64,000 nt of DNA from Laguncularia racemosa (GCA_037954665.1 JBBMOL010000149.1:1426001-1490000); one strand, 5' to 3'. Positions 45,001 through 58,109 are shown, counted from the first letter of the stretch. The notes: generated from the sequence alone by a model not told the origin. Numbers and translations: made by a program.

Positions 45001-48000
45001 AACATATTTTTCTTCTTTATTTTACATTTTTTTTCATTTATTATTCTTCCAAAAAAAAAAAAAAAACACCTATTGCTTTATGTATAAAAACTTCTGACAG
45101 TGTCCTTTAACGACGCCTCGTGAAACGTCAAAGAAAAAGAGTTGGAATAACAAAGACAACAGACAAATAATTAACTGAGAAATAAAGTAACGAGGAACAC
45201 TTAAGTTTGGTTACATTACGGTGATATCATAGATCGCACACTCGTGACATCCTTAAAACAAGAAAAGCAAAATTTATAAGCCCACCCCCCCAATACCAAT
45301 AAATATTCACAGAAAAAGACATTGTCCAAAGTAAATTGTGCAATATATGTAGTGAAGAGTGATCCATAAAAGCCTAGCTAGCTAGTCAATCCTCCCACTC
45401 ATTTATGTCATATATGTCTCTTTAATTTTTATCACATTTTTGGTAAGGAATCTGATTTTCATGTTTTGGTCTTTCAATTTCTCAGTTATCCAAGTGATGC
45501 AGATAAACTCCTCTTGTCACGACAGACCGGTTTGTCCAGGAATCAGGTAGGCCTCCAGCTTCCACTTCACTATCTATTTACATCTTCAAGCGTTTCTTCA
45601 ATTAATTTGTGCTAGAACGTAGATAGAACAAATCTAAAATTTCTGTTAACTATCATAAATAATTTCCAGCAATGCACTCACAATGCTAAAACCTCGATAA
45701 AAATTACCTAAATAAACATTAGTTTATTAACATGTGTTTTTGAGTAGCAAATAAACTATTAAATTATCACCGGATAAAGAAAAAATGGTAAGTAGACGTA
45801 TTTTGCTATTTTAATTCTCAACTAAAAAACGGATGCTTGTGTAACCATTAAATGATAATAAAGGATGTTAACTAATGAAAATATATATTCCTTGTTCATA
45901 AACACAAATTCTTAGAGCCCTTACACTATCTCTAGAAAAAATGATAACTTTACGATATCATCATTACTGATAATTTGTTTTATTTAGTATTGTCAAATCT
46001 ATATTGATCTTTACAATCCAATTCAGTTCAATCCTGATTTAACTTTTTATCAAAACCGTTCTCTCTTTTTATCCTTGACCTTTTCACATGTCCAAGTCAA
46101 CTACCAAGTTCAGGTTTGATAATATTAGTTTTATTGTCAAATAATCATATTTTTACTGTTATTTAATCATGACTTACTATTATGAAAATCATGGATAGTT
46201 TTTTAGTCAAAACTATTTATAACTTTATAAAAATTATTAGTAATTTTTTTTTATTTTCAAAAAATTTTATTTTTGCTATAATTTAAGAGATTTTATCATA
46301 ATTAAAAAATAATAGTACACTATAGTTATAGTTATATTTCAGTGATAGTAACGTAAAATTCTCCTGAAAAAAATTAGTCATATAGTACGCACGTTTCGTG
46401 ATTTAAGTACAATTAAGACGTTTCATACTAGGTAAACAAAGTTACATATTGGCAAGTACCTTCATGCTGCATGAGTATGATTAGAGAGTTAGAGAGAGAG
46501 AGAGAGAAGAAAATATTTGAGCAGATGAGAAGACAAGGAAAAGATCATTATGAGAGGGAGAGGTGGGCTATGGGGCATGCATGATTTACTTTAGGGTGAT
46601 CAGTTAATAGTACCTATACCATGTCTTCTTCTTTTTTTGTTGTTGTTTTTCTGTTGAGAAAAGACGATGAGCCTTCCTGCCTGCCTGCCTGCCCGCCTGC
46701 CATTAGCTTTTTTTCTCTTTCTTCCCATTGGATTCTTTCCAACAAGACAGACATAAATCCTGTGAACAGTATGGTTACATAACATTAACTGTTCAAGAAA
46801 GTACCGCAGGGGAGAGAGAAAAAACATCACACGCTCACACCTTGCTCCTTGCTCCTTGCAGCTTTCATGCTTTGTCTCCCTCTCTCTCTCTTTCTAGCTT
46901 TCGACTATTCATGCGATTTGGGTGAAAATTAAAAATTGAAAAGACCGCGTTAAAATAAAGACAGCATTCTTAGAAATATTTTTTGTTAATCCCTATGAGT
47001 ATACAATCATGGGTTTTCCTAATGAACGAGTTCAATATGAAGGAATTGAAAATACTAAGAAGTATTCTTTTGGTAAGCCATTTTTTCAAGTCACTTTTAG
47101 TTCAATTGACCCAATTTATTGTTTAGTGGTATTGTACATATCCAAGTAGTCAACTGATGTAGCTTCCTCGAAGTCTTCAAAATCTAGCCTATTTAGCCTT
47201 TTCCCCGTCAAGTACAGAGAGCGGGCATTTGCTTAAGCCATACCAGAAATGATAAAAGCACAATTATGCATCATTGCCTTTTAGAACTTTAAAAATAGCT
47301 AATATCTACATACAATTTTGACACGCATATGATCTATCCAATAGTTTAATGAAATCAATCTAATCCTTAATCTCACTATTCAACTATATATATTAAATCT
47401 TTATTATTAATTATCATTAAATATCTATCATTAATATATAAATTAACAATAAAATTAAATATTGAACCTGTTTCATCAAAAACATAAATAGAATCATAAA
47501 AATTTCTCCATAAGATTGCTACTTTGTTTCAATGAGTGTAATATTTAAATATATTGAAAGCATTGATAAAAATAGAGCATACATTAATTGTTGTAATACA
47601 TATAATGAATTTCATGAATACCCATTTATGTATCTTTGCCCTTTATAATTCTAAAAGTAGCTTACCTAATATTGGAAATAAATCATTTCTATTTTCATTC
47701 TCTTAATATATATTAATTTACAAATCATTAATTAAGATTATTCATATTTTTAAATTCCCTTATGACATCATTATAACATCATCTTCTTCTCTTAATCTCA
47801 ATCATGATTATATGTGTCAATATATATATATATATGTATATATTCTTGTTGATATTTAAAAAGGATAAATTAATAGAAATTAAAAAATATAGAGAGAGAG
47901 AGAAGATCCATTTATCTATAAAACTTGGAGACATATAAACCTAGCATTACCTACTCACTTTATTATTGAAACAAAAAATTAACTACATGTAATACCACAA

Positions 48001-51000
48001 TAAAAAATAACCAATAGTTAAATCAATAGATAAATAATAAGTCTTTTCCACTATTAAACATAAAAGTTTTTTATTAGTGTTAATTAATTATTTTTTACCT
48101 TGTCATATAAATCATTACCCGTTTTTCTCTTACAATTCATGTAAAACTTTATTCACATGAAATATTACATTTTTGCCCCTTTAAATATATTATGTCATTG
48201 CAAATCTTGTAATTGGACTTAGTTCTTCCTCCTTTTTCCATGTTCAATTCAATTAATTCTTGCCACCCTCTACGTATAGGTAATCATAGAAGCTTGTTAA
48301 GACATGCATCCTAGTGATATTTTCCACCCTCTTCATACCTCTTCTCTAAATGGGGAGGGAGCAAGTCCATCAGTTTTCACCTTGATTTGTTCCAAAATAA
48401 CAAATTATTAGTAAAGAATTAATTCCGATACCATTTATAACGTTTCAACTCAAAATTAGTTAATAGGCATCAATAGATAATAATATGGACTTTTTCAATT
48501 ATTAAAATTAAAGTTTTTATTCAGTATTGACTTATATTATCTACTTTAACTTTATAAATTAGTATTCATTCCCTCAAACAATCCATATGAAAATAGACGC
48601 AGGGAGCATAAACTTGACCTTGCTAAAACTAACATTTCAATAGTAAATTAAATTTGCTTTTGTACGCCTCTTAGTCATTTTAAACCTTTTGACTCCAAAA
48701 CTTCGACATACTCTGGAGTAAGAAACTTGGATTTGCTCCGTTTCAAATATTTTCTGTCGTGTGTTGTTTCCTTGGGGAAGGTATTGCAATCCTAATGATT
48801 AGAGACTTTTGGAATATCATTAGATAATAGAACAATGGACAGATAACTCGCTTCATTGAGCTTGGTTTTGAAATCCATCGTTGGTTGGTGCTGAGCCATA
48901 TTTTCTTTCAAGCTCGTCAATACATTAGTCTATTTCAGGATATCTGGAATTATCTTCTAATTTTTTTTCTCTTCATCCGAATTCTGATCTGCACTGGCCA
49001 CAACCTCTTTGGCAGCAGCACAAGCTGTCTCATCAGCGAACTCTGAGGCTCTCTACCTTTAGGAGTAACATCAATTTCTGCAAACCCGTAGGAATTTTTT
49101 TCTTTTTTTTATCCTTGAGTTATTTCTCTCTGTTTCTTTTCTTATATTTCCGAAATGAGAGGTTATGGATTACAGGAGCCAACAATTTCTCTTGCTTACT
49201 GGTCTTTTTTCTCGGAAACGACTTTCCATCATTTCCTTGTCAGTTGCGCCAATAAATGAGTCTTCTTACTTTCAGTGGCTTCCTAAGATGGAGGTGGAGC
49301 TTCCTAGAATGTATATGTAGGCGCACTAATTTCCTTTTGGGTATCATAACAATCATACATAGGCAACATTACCCAATTTGAAGCAAATGGGGGTAGTAAA
49401 TTTTCCTATAACAACAGTCAACCCCATTTCCGAATTTGAAGGAGTGGGAGCAGTAAGGAGGAATATTCTCAAGTTTAAAATACTTTGGTCGTAGTACACA
49501 TCGTTTCCCCTTACCAAGCCAAATCCTCTCGTTATAATTTTTGTGACATCCCGTTTCAATGGCATCCGAACTATCAAAGGCCTACAACAGGCCATCGGCC
49601 ATTTTCAAGAGGTGGGAGTAGTAGCAAAAGTATTCTCAAATCTAAAATACTTGCTCGTGATACACACTCTCTCTTCATAATTTTTGAGATATTCATTCCA
49701 CCGGCATCCTAGCTATCAAAGGCCTACAGCAGCTTCGCCGTTGGTTCATTCCGTTTCAAATAATTTACAAACTGAGATATAATAGCTGACAGCAATGGCT
49801 TTTGTAGAGGGCTGAATTGCTATACTAAAATATTGCGGTAAGTCCATTATTAATTATTGTAAGTGATGGGGTCCAAGAAATTTAGCATGTATTTGGGATA
49901 ACTTATGAAACTTGAACTTGCAGGCTTAGACCAAAGATTGTTGGACCAATGCTCCTACACTTTAGCTTTGTTAAACAAGGGCATTAAATTTATAATAAAC
50001 TCATTAAGATAACTCTGAAATAAATATACTTAATCTTGTACATAAATTATTAATATGATCAAATGGATATTATTAAGCCTAGAGTCTACAAATGCTCATC
50101 CATACTTCCTCATTAGTCACTTTCAGAAAACTCCAAATATTAGATAAATAATGTGAGGCTATGAAATCTCTCATCTCAACAATCAAATAAGGATTAGTTA
50201 AAGAACGAGTCAAAACTTGATTAAGAATAGTAAGGTTGATATTCCATAACTTCTTTATCAATCGCTTCCGTGTTTAAGCCATTGATCCTACTCGTTCTTC
50301 TTTGAGTTCACTTCTCTCTCCAAATCATCCCTTTAAGTATTATTTACACTTTACTTATCTAAAGCTACATGTAACATGAGACTCAAACAATATATATGTG
50401 ACAGCATCTATAATCTTACGAAGAAACAAAAGTAAAATTTTGGAAAATTTTGGAAAAGTTATTCATAACATATATGCTTTGGGAGATTCCTTATACAATT
50501 AGAAGTATAGGGATCATTTGAAAACATGTTCTATTGAATTATTAGTCTTCCAAATGATCCCGGTCCCTATGCATATTTAATATTCTTGTAACAAAGGCCT
50601 AATGAGGATGTGTTTCACATCGATCGCTCTCAATTCCACATCTTCATTCAAGCCCAAGGTGACAAAGAAAACCTGTATATACTTTGAAGTAGGTGTGAGT
50701 GTTGGTAAAAAAAAAAAAAAAACTACCAATACATGCAAACTTTGATGGTTCAATAGGCCATTTCATTCTATCGTCTTCTAGAAAAGTAGCTGACTTGCAA
50801 TTAAAAACAAAGGCCATCAAACAAACTCTAACCCTACGTTAGCGACCAAACCACCAATCCCTCTCCATGATGTATTATATAGTTAAAATATGGACGGACT
50901 TGAATTTTAATTGAATCATTAAGTTATATATATATATCACACATTCTAGATTTAGTGAAGACTTTGGAGTCCCAACAAAACGGTCGTTGCTACATCCTTT

Positions 51001-52817
51001 TTCTTATTTGGAGGCCCATTGCTTCAAAAAGTCCCCATCTTCCTCTTAATTTTATATAATAAAGATTGATTCTAACCAAATGATGAATAGTTGTTATATA
51101 TATTTATTATATTGCATCGTATATACTCTAGTGAAAGGTGTGATGTCAGAATCACCTATATTTCTATAGGAGACGTGGAATGACAAGGATTTGACCCTCA
51201 ATATATAGAAGCTTGCATGGGTAAAGAATATCTATCTTCTCAATCAATCTTTTGGATATGAATGTATTGTTCAATACGACGATATATGATAATCATAGTA
51301 AGTTGCACGACACTTATATCAGAATTAGTTCGATGGATAGGTAATTTCTTTATTCTCTATGAATATGAACAAGAAATAAAATCTCTCTTATAGTGATGTA
51401 AAAGCAATTTGATGAGATTATTATCATTGGACAAATTGATGGGATTCGCAATGGAATAACTTGATATTACCCTTTAAAAAAATATTTTGCGTAACTTAAG
51501 TATAAAGATCTATCGATCTATCTTAACTTACGAACCTAGGATCTATTCTGCAAACGTATCAAATGATCTATTCTATAAACGTATCAAACCCCCACCTTTG
51601 CGCAAGCAAAAATAGACATACATAATAACTGACCTTAGGGTTTTTATTTGTTAAATTTATCGATTTTGTATATGACCATATATTGATAAAGATATCGAAT
51701 GAATTATATATAATAACCTAATAAGATTTGGAAAGTTTAGAGTACTAATATATGTTCACTTTTTAAGGAACACTACTTTATATCTTAAATATACTATTAA
51801 GGGGGAACGAAGGAAAAATTATCACAAAAATTGAACCTTTCCACAACGGAAATGTACTTGAGACATACTACAAGAACAACAACAACAATAGTAATACTGA
51901 TACAATTTTTAATTGTAAAACTAGCAAAATTAACAGATGAAAGTTTAATTTTTCAATGTTCTAACTGAATGATATCTAAAAAATTAAAACAATGTCTCGA
52001 CTTCACATAATGTACTAAGTTCAATATCAAAAGAATTACACTTTAAGTAGTCCATGTTAATACCGCTATGTCATCAATCTCGTGTTTGGATTAAAGTAAT
52101 AATTTTGCACCCATCTAACTTGTCTTCGAATTTTTCTATTCTAATTTTTTCCTTTTTTGTATGTAAATAATGTAATGCCATATTATATATTCTCTTACTC
52201 TTCCCATAAACAATATATTTCAGGTGTCAAATTGGTTCATTAATGCTAGGGTTCGTTTATGGAAACCCATGGTTGAGGAAATGTATCTACAAGAGTTAAA
52301 AGAAGAAGGAGAGGAGGCCGACCAAAATGACACAACCGAAGAAGACAGGGAGAGAAACAATAGCTACAGCAAGAACACTATGCATAGTGCACAAACTCCG
52401 ACGCCTTCAACCACAGCAACAACGACAACATCATCAACACCACCACCAACACCTTCGACATGCAAGAAAACCGAAACAAATGCAATTGAAAACAACCCTT
52501 CACTTTCACACATCATCAATATCCAACAACAACAACAAACGTTATTCTCAGAAAACACAACAAACTTGCTATACCACTCCTCGACCACTACACCATCTAC
52601 AACAATTGGACGGGTGGTGTCACCATATCCTGGTGACTATGGTGGGATGTACCATGTTGGTGGTGGCAGTGCTGGAGATGATGCCATTGGAGCTTCTTCA
52701 TTGATTAGATTTGGGACATCTCAGACTGGTGATGTTTCACTTACTTTAGGGCTGCATCATGGCAGCAATACACCAGATGAAAAGTCTTCTTTCTCCATTA
52801 GAGACTTAGTGGGATGA
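40879..52817 (+). CDS. BEL1: BEL1 homeodomain transcription factor (TALE/BELL class), four coding exons
   Basis: BEL1 is a nuclear TALE homeodomain factor that, in Arabidopsis, sets ovule integument identity and works as a heterodimer with KNOX proteins. The joined product is 735 residues. The order is: a Ser/His/Gln-rich N-terminus with PGYETAAGMLSEMFNY, an N-terminal ZIBEL-like GLSLSLSSSL, the SKY box at 307-309 followed by AAQELLEEFCSVGRG, the BELL domain from about 373 to 450, the TALE homeodomain at about 494-556 (PYPSDADK loop extension, WFINARVR helix 3), and a C-terminal ZIBEL motif VSLTLGL at 709-715. EQMQMVVNSFD and EQEAWRPQRGLPERSVNILR are hallmarks of true BEL1 rather than other BLH proteins. 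Arabidopsis BEL1 is shorter (about 610 residues). I chose ATG 40879 because it is the first in-frame ATG after an upstream stop-free stretch with no other in-frame ATG, and it has G at -3 and +4. Confidence 0.95.
42046..43716 (+). other. BEL1 intron 1 (GC-AG), 1671 bp
   Basis: It begins GCATGT and ends CTGCAG. It contains a GA repeat (about 42565-42586). AT-rich with no coding sequence; nothing else recognised. Confidence 0.85.
43717..44102 (+). CDS. BEL1: BEL1 coding exon 2
   Basis: 386 nt, phase 0 to phase 2. It encodes VSSRYHHYCEQMQ onward, the rest of the BELL domain and the start of the homeodomain (RGLPERSVNILRAWLFEHFL). The acceptor is CTGCAG/GTATCT and the donor is CC/GTAAGT. Confidence 0.93.
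44103..45485 (+). other. BEL1 intron 2, 1383 bp
   Basis: Canonical GTAAGT donor and TTCTCAG acceptor. AT-rich with poly-A tracts; no gene or element recognised. Confidence 0.85.
45486..45546 (+). CDS. BEL1: BEL1 coding exon 3 (61 nt, inside homeodomain)
   Basis: It encodes the P-Y-P TALE loop and helix 2 region: YPSDADKLLLSRQTGLSRNQ. It starts in phase 2 with T to complete the Pro codon and ends at CAG before GTAGGC. Too short to be seen as an ORF, but essential to the homeodomain. Confidence 0.95.
46677..46701. repeat. TGCC tetranucleotide repeat in BEL1 intron 3
   Basis: About six copies of CTGC/TGCC with one change (CCCGCC). Confidence 0.8.
49446..49735. repeat. Tandem duplication, unit about 165 bp, in BEL1 intron 3
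   Basis: Two diverged copies (about 49446-49590 and 49615-49735) share GGGAG(C/T)AGTA, TATTCTCAA, TAAAATACTT, ATAATTTTTG and CTATCAAAGGCCTACA(A/G)CAG in the same order. The type of repeat is not recognised. Confidence 0.6.
52224..52817 (+). CDS. BEL1: BEL1 coding exon 4 and stop
   Basis: 197 codons plus TGA. It begins with VSNWFINARVRLWKPMVEEM (homeodomain helix 3). An acidic stretch, a long Thr/Ser/Asn/Gln-rich region and the C-terminal ZIBEL motif in TGDVSLTLGLHHGSNTPDE follow, with SIRDLVG at the end. The C-terminal part closely follows the BEL1 pattern. Confidence 0.94.
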   Translation: MSNWFINARVRLWKPMVEEMYLQELKEEGEEADQNDTTEEDRERNNSYSKNTMHSAQTPTPSTTATTTTSSTPPPTPSTCKKTETNAIENNPSLSHIINIQQQQQTLFSENTTNLLYHSSTTTPSTTIGRVVSPYPGDYGGMYHVGGGSAGDDAIGASSLIRFGTSQTGDVSLTLGLHHGSNTPDEKSSFSIRDLVG

Positions 52818-55230
52818 TAAAAATTAAACAAGTTATTCACAATTTTTAAAATTAATTAGTCACACCTTAGTTTTTTTTTTCTTTTTATTATTATTATTAT
52901 TATTAGTTTGGGTTATCAATTTGCTTGTTTTCATAATGTTAAGAAATAATATATATAAGTGACATACGTAGTTCGAAAGGTAGCTTAGGATAATGATTTG
53001 GATGTACTAGAAATAGCATATAGACTTGAAACTCTATATATTTCTCTTGTAGTTGTATATATTTAGGTTTTTACTATATTAACATTTTTGCCTCTAAAAT
53101 TAGTTTTTACAAGTACCTTTTACTATCGATTGGTAGATAGAGATATGTTTTTTGATTGAGAACACCACTTCATATATCTAGCTAGTAGAATATTTATTTT
53201 ATAGCTTCATTAATTTAACCTTTTAGTCCATCATTCCACATTGTAATATCTATTATATTAATTTTTATAGTTAATTTAATAGTTAGATGATGTATTAAAT
53301 GGTCTTGTTGATGGAACCATAGAAATAGGAATGGGCAAAAAAAAAAAAAATTAATCAAACAACAAACTGTACCAACCCAAATTAAACTATAAATTAGGTT
53401 CAAACCATTTTTTAGATTTGAAAAAAATTACAAATCCAACCGAAACTTGAAAAGTAATTAAAAAAAAAAGGCAATAAAAGCTTAGAGAACATATAACCAA
53501 AGAAAAAAAGGATTCTATGTCGCTTATTTAGTTCCTCATTTTATTTGGTTTTCAACGAATAACTCATTACTCTCTTCTTCTTCTTTTTTTCAGTATTTTT
53601 GCTTAGTAAATGTTGTAAAAATAAAATTTCCTAAAAAGAGACAATAAAACTTTCTTAAATATAATAAATAGGCATTAAAGATTGCAAATGATATTCAAGA
53701 AATAATAATTAAATATATATTTTTATATCTAGTATAATTTTTCATGATTTATCAATTTGTATGTAGAAAAAAAAAATACATGTAACAATGGTTTGAATTG
53801 TATATTGAATTCGTCCAAACCATTCTTTTAAGCTAAAAAAATTATAAAGCAAACTGTATAGCTAGGTTCAATGTAGAAGAAAAAAAATAAAAAGAACCAA
53901 AATATATAGTTCAATTTGGTTTGAGGGGTAAATCATATCAAACTGAATCATATTCACCCCTACACAAAAGTCCTAATTTATATAGCAAGGCTATGAATTT
54001 TCAAAGGGAAGAGGGTGGTTTAAATTTTAAAGTATCGTGCATATTCCTAGATATAATTGTTGCCTCAACTGTAGTTTCAATTTTGGCAAATATTTATTTC
54101 TCATCAAACTTAGATTCTCTTGTTAAACATTAACAACTCATTCACTTTACTATGATTTGTACTTTTTATAGAGAAATATCTAATCAACAATAAAATAAGA
54201 CTTGTTTTGCATCATAGCTAAAGGATTCCTTGGTTTCGGCCGAAGAAGAAATGTCACTTGATCATTACCAAGCTAACTACAATTTTTTTTCTCTTTGTGA
54301 GGATCCCAACAAAGTGCCTTCTTCTTTTAATAGGTCATGAACTAGATTAGAATCATTCTCAATGAATCCATAAGAAGTGATCCCCTTTTTTCATCGGACC
54401 TAGGTACAGACCACCATAATCAAAATTCCATTCCTCCCTTATTCCTCATGAAATTTCTGTTATGATATTTAGTTTCATTTTAATTTCATAATAGCAATTC
54501 AGTGAAGAATTGCTGTTACAAAAAAATATTAAATTGTAATGCTTTGCTCTAATCTTTGAATTACAATTCAACAAATTAATCATTTTTTTCTTTCCGTACT
54601 ACCCTCATTAAAATAAAAAAAAAATTACAAACACTACCCTTATTTAGTTAACACAATCTATAGTCAAACAAAACCTACTCAGTATCATCACGTCTCTTAA
54701 TTTACATAAACACAAACCCTAACTCAATATCACCTTTGCAAATTTAACGTTAAGCACAAACCCTAGCTTAGTCAACCCCCTTACTCCTCCAACCTAACCC
54801 CCTCTCCTTATCTCTCTATTTCTATCTATTTTCAAGCTCTCTACTATTGATCGCCACCATCATCTCTCTACCGTTTGCCATCTCAATTCAACAACCTTAT
54901 TGGTTCACCATCCTTTGGTTCGGCTTCCTCTTTTATCTGATTCTCCATCCCTCCCTAATAGGTTTACCATGGTATCTTTATTTTTCACCATTCCTTTCTT
55001 GTATGTGTTTGTTATATGTGTGTCATGTGTCTTTGTGTGCATTAAAGAATGGATATGATTAAGATAGGAGTTAAAAGGTGTGAACACAAGAAACTTGCTT
55101 TTGTTTGCTCCATAGCATGTAGCACTATAGATTTATTCATACCAATTAAGATAAGATTTCTTAGGGAAATTATAATTAAAAAATTAAATTTTTCATTTCT
55201 TTATTTATTCATCACATAGTTCAGCGAATA
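52818..55230. other. BEL1 3' flank and intergenic DNA
   Basis: An ATT repeat (about 52886-52903) lies just after the stop. No convincing polyadenylation signal stands out. AT-rich DNA follows, then a C-rich stretch near 54700-54800 and short unsupported frames at 53921-54133 and 54847-55062. Confidence 0.4.
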
Positions 55231-56281
55231 CTTATGAAAGAAGCACTTAGCAAGGAAAAGAAATTTTTTATTGAAGTGCTTGAAAATAATTGTCTTTATG
55301 TTTTGTCATGTATGGTTTATGTGAGTATGGCCAATTGATAGAAGCTAAAAAGTTGTTGGTACATATTTTAGCTCAAGGAGTTAAATTTTGATATTATAAT
55401 TTTGCGAATTGTCTTATACATTTTTGCAATCTAAAGGCATGTGTCTTTTATCTTTCCTGTGCTTTAGTTTTGTTATGGCTAATAATTACCATTCCACATT
55501 TTTTTTAGCATATACTTTCTATAAGAAGTTTCTAAAGCCATTGAGTTAATATGTTCAATAATTTCTATGCTATCATTTCTATATGATTTGTCTATGGCAT
55601 TGATACATAACAAATCATAATAGTTCATTGATAATAGTTTTTCTAAGTCATTGATGAATAGATTAATTTATTAGGTATTTAGTTTGAAATGTTGTTTTGC
55701 TACCCATAACATTTTAAGACTCTAGTGGTTGTTTTAAAAGGTAATAAACTTGGGTGAATATGGTGCTCATAAATCAATTGCAAATTTTGTGCATTTGTGT
55801 TTGCATGAGACAAGATTTTCCAAATTGATTCACAATGGACATAAAGAGTTGTGCATATTTGTCCACCATTAGAGAACAAAAAGTCATTTATCATAAAGAG
55901 GAAGGAAGTGATCTTGGGAGTTCTTATTGCCTAGGCTTTCTAATTATAAGTAATTATAAAATAACAACTTTGTTTAACTGTTGGAGGCATGCGCTATTTT
56001 CTGTAGCTAAAAAGCCTAGAGGTGTATGAGAAGGAAAGAAGGATTGTAATGGGATGTTACCAATAACACTTATTGATGCTCAAAACCTTTTTTATGTTTT
56101 CTCTAGTAAACAAGATACAATGCTATTGATAGAATTGTTATCTTATGAGGAAGTTAGGGGAGTGTTTGGAAAGGATATTCAAGAGAAATACTTCTTAAAC
56201 TCGCATATAAAGCTTATATTAAGGATGCATACATTGGAGTCCATGGATACAAATGCCTTGATTGATGAGTCTAATGCTAAT
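55231..56281 (+). pseudogene. Degenerate coding-like stretch, possibly PPR-related, cut by Copia
   Basis: The + strand has runs of coding appearance with stops: EYGQLIEAKKLLVHILAQGV (about 55322-55381), then YYNFANCLIHFCNLKACVF after a TGA. Further on are KSIANFVHLCLHETRFSKLI and, in the 56054-56302 frame, MLPITLIDAQNLFYVFSSKQ. The first block resembles a pentatricopeptide repeat, but one block is weak evidence. The last frame runs into the Copia LTR at 56282, so the element broke it. Confidence 0.3.
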
Positions 56282-57473
56282 TGTTGGTCCCGGATTAAGT
56301 AATCAAGAGGAGAGGAGTGAAGTGATTACTTGCTAAATTTTTTTTTAAATTGTTAGTTAAAAAAAATTCCTTTGATTACTCAATTTAACTATGGCATGAA
56401 AACAAGTATTTATAAACCATTACAAGCTATTAGAGAATAAAAATTAAAAGATAGAGAAAAGAGAATTAGGCAAGCTATTTATAGAGGTTATGCCTTAAGC
56501 ATCAGTTCTCTCTTCCAACTCTATTACCGAAGACTTGGTCTTCCACACCGATATCGTTCCACTAATTCAAAATAAATTTGAGAGATTGCAATTGTTATGT
56601 TAACACCTTGGCTTCAAAATCACCCTACTATGTCTATTTAGCCTATCTCTAAGGCTATTCACAGATAAGTAACCTCTCACTAATACACGTATCTAACTTT
56701 CAAGAATTATTAAAAACCGATGAGGAAATGAGAATTTATATCCTCTAAAAATTAATTCGAGTGTAATATGAAAATATATAAAAGACAAAATAGCTTATGA
56801 GTTAGTCTTTGAATTCTGATAATACTCTTTTTTTTATAAACAAATGTTGTACTGTTTTATATTATATCTTGTCTCTATTAAATCTTTGAATTTTGCCTCT
56901 ATTTATTCATTGAAGAGTAACGACAACATCGTCGATCTATCTTTAACTAGAAAGTTTGTTGTCGTGATCTTGCTCTGTATGTTTGAAAAATATCCTAAGA
57001 GATTTGAAGATATCCACTAAATTTTGAATTTTAAATCTGATATCTTCATAATATGATATGGAAATTCTGTTGAATTTGTCATTGAAAATACTCTAAATAC
57101 ATCCTTCCATCAATCACTCGCTGATTTTGTGAAACATCTAAGAATTCTTCAAATTTGAATTTTGAAATTATGTAATCTCTTAAAATATCTGACATAATCC
57201 TTTTAATATTATCTTCTTGTAGCAAAACCAAATATATGGAATCAATCACGATTTAACTAAATCTCTTAATTCCAATATTAATCACTTAGATCCCTATGGA
57301 TATTTTTCTTATTTTAGTGAAATGAATTGAACACATTTCCTAATTTTAATTCCAAAATTAATCACTAAAATCCCCATTGATATTTTTCCTACTTTAGTGA
57401 AATGAATTGAACATATTACCTAAATATATTCAATAAGTAGAGTTGGGTCTTCGACATTAATAGTTATCCAACT

Positions 57474-57513
<40 letters not shown>

Positions 57514-57766
57514 TGTTTTATTTAAATGAACTCATAACAGCAATACCTTTTGACTTATCTTTTGAGTTTCTATTATTCCTCATAATGAACACCTTCTAAC
57601 TTATCTTTTAAGTAGCTAAAACAACGTAACTTTCCTTTATTTATTCTTTGATCTTCTAACTCTTAGTTAAATTGTGAATATAATTATTCATGTTCACTAA
57701 ATGAACTTCATTAAAAATATTTAGTACATTTGTTATCATTAAAATACTTTAAGAGAGAACATAACA
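56282..57766 (-). repeat. Copia 3' LTR
   Basis: 1485 bp, starting TGTTGGTCCC and ending ATAACA on the + strand. It is collinear with 63245-64000 over the visible part. An AT microsatellite lies at about 57475-57509. Confidence 0.85.
57475..57509. repeat. AT dinucleotide repeat
   Basis: An uninterrupted (AT)n run of about 35 bp inside the Copia LTR. Confidence 0.85.
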
Positions 57767-58109
57767 TTCTCCCCCTTTTTGATAATAGCAAAACCTTTTC
57801 ACATAAAACAAACATAAAATAATATTAGTTATAGATTAGTCAGTTTTGTATACTTCACAACCATTATTATTCAATACTCCCATTGTCATTCATGTGTGAC
57901 AGTTCTATATTTTAATTCTTCCCCCTTTTGATATCATCAAGTAATAGAACTCCCCCTCAATATAATATATTAGATAATCAACATAAAAATATATATATCA
58001 GAATCTTGATAGAGTAGAAAACATATCAAATATTTCATATTTGAACACATTCATCAATGAACTTGATATAAGTATGTGCTTGTACCAATTTTTTTATTAT
58101 CATAGATAA
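57767..58109 (-). other. Copia polypurine tracts and 3' untranslated region
   Basis: Directly next to the LTR is CTCCCCCTTTTT (57770-57780), and copies follow near 57922 (CCCCCTTTTG) and 57951 (CTCCCCCTC). On the minus strand these are G-rich polypurine tracts, as in SIRE-type elements. No envelope-like ORF is present. Confidence 0.65.

Larger units (their letters stand above)
45547..52223 (+). other. BEL1 intron 3, 6677 bp
   Basis: Donor GTAGGC, acceptor ATTTCAG/GTGTCA. It splits the homeodomain between helix 2 and helix 3. It contains a GA repeat (about 46494-46507), a TGCC repeat (about 46677-46701), a CT-rich tract (46877-46893), AT-rich repeat-like DNA (about 47300-48600) and a tandem duplication (49446-49735). 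No element with clear termini and no gene on either strand is recognised. Confidence 0.85.

Noticed and set aside
46600..46925. Short coding frames in BEL1 intron 3
   Set aside because: They arise from the TGCC and CT repeats and have no domain.
52327..52704. 125-codon plus-strand and 74-codon minus-strand frames in BEL1 exon 4
   Set aside because: Shadows of the CAA/ACA-rich coding sequence.
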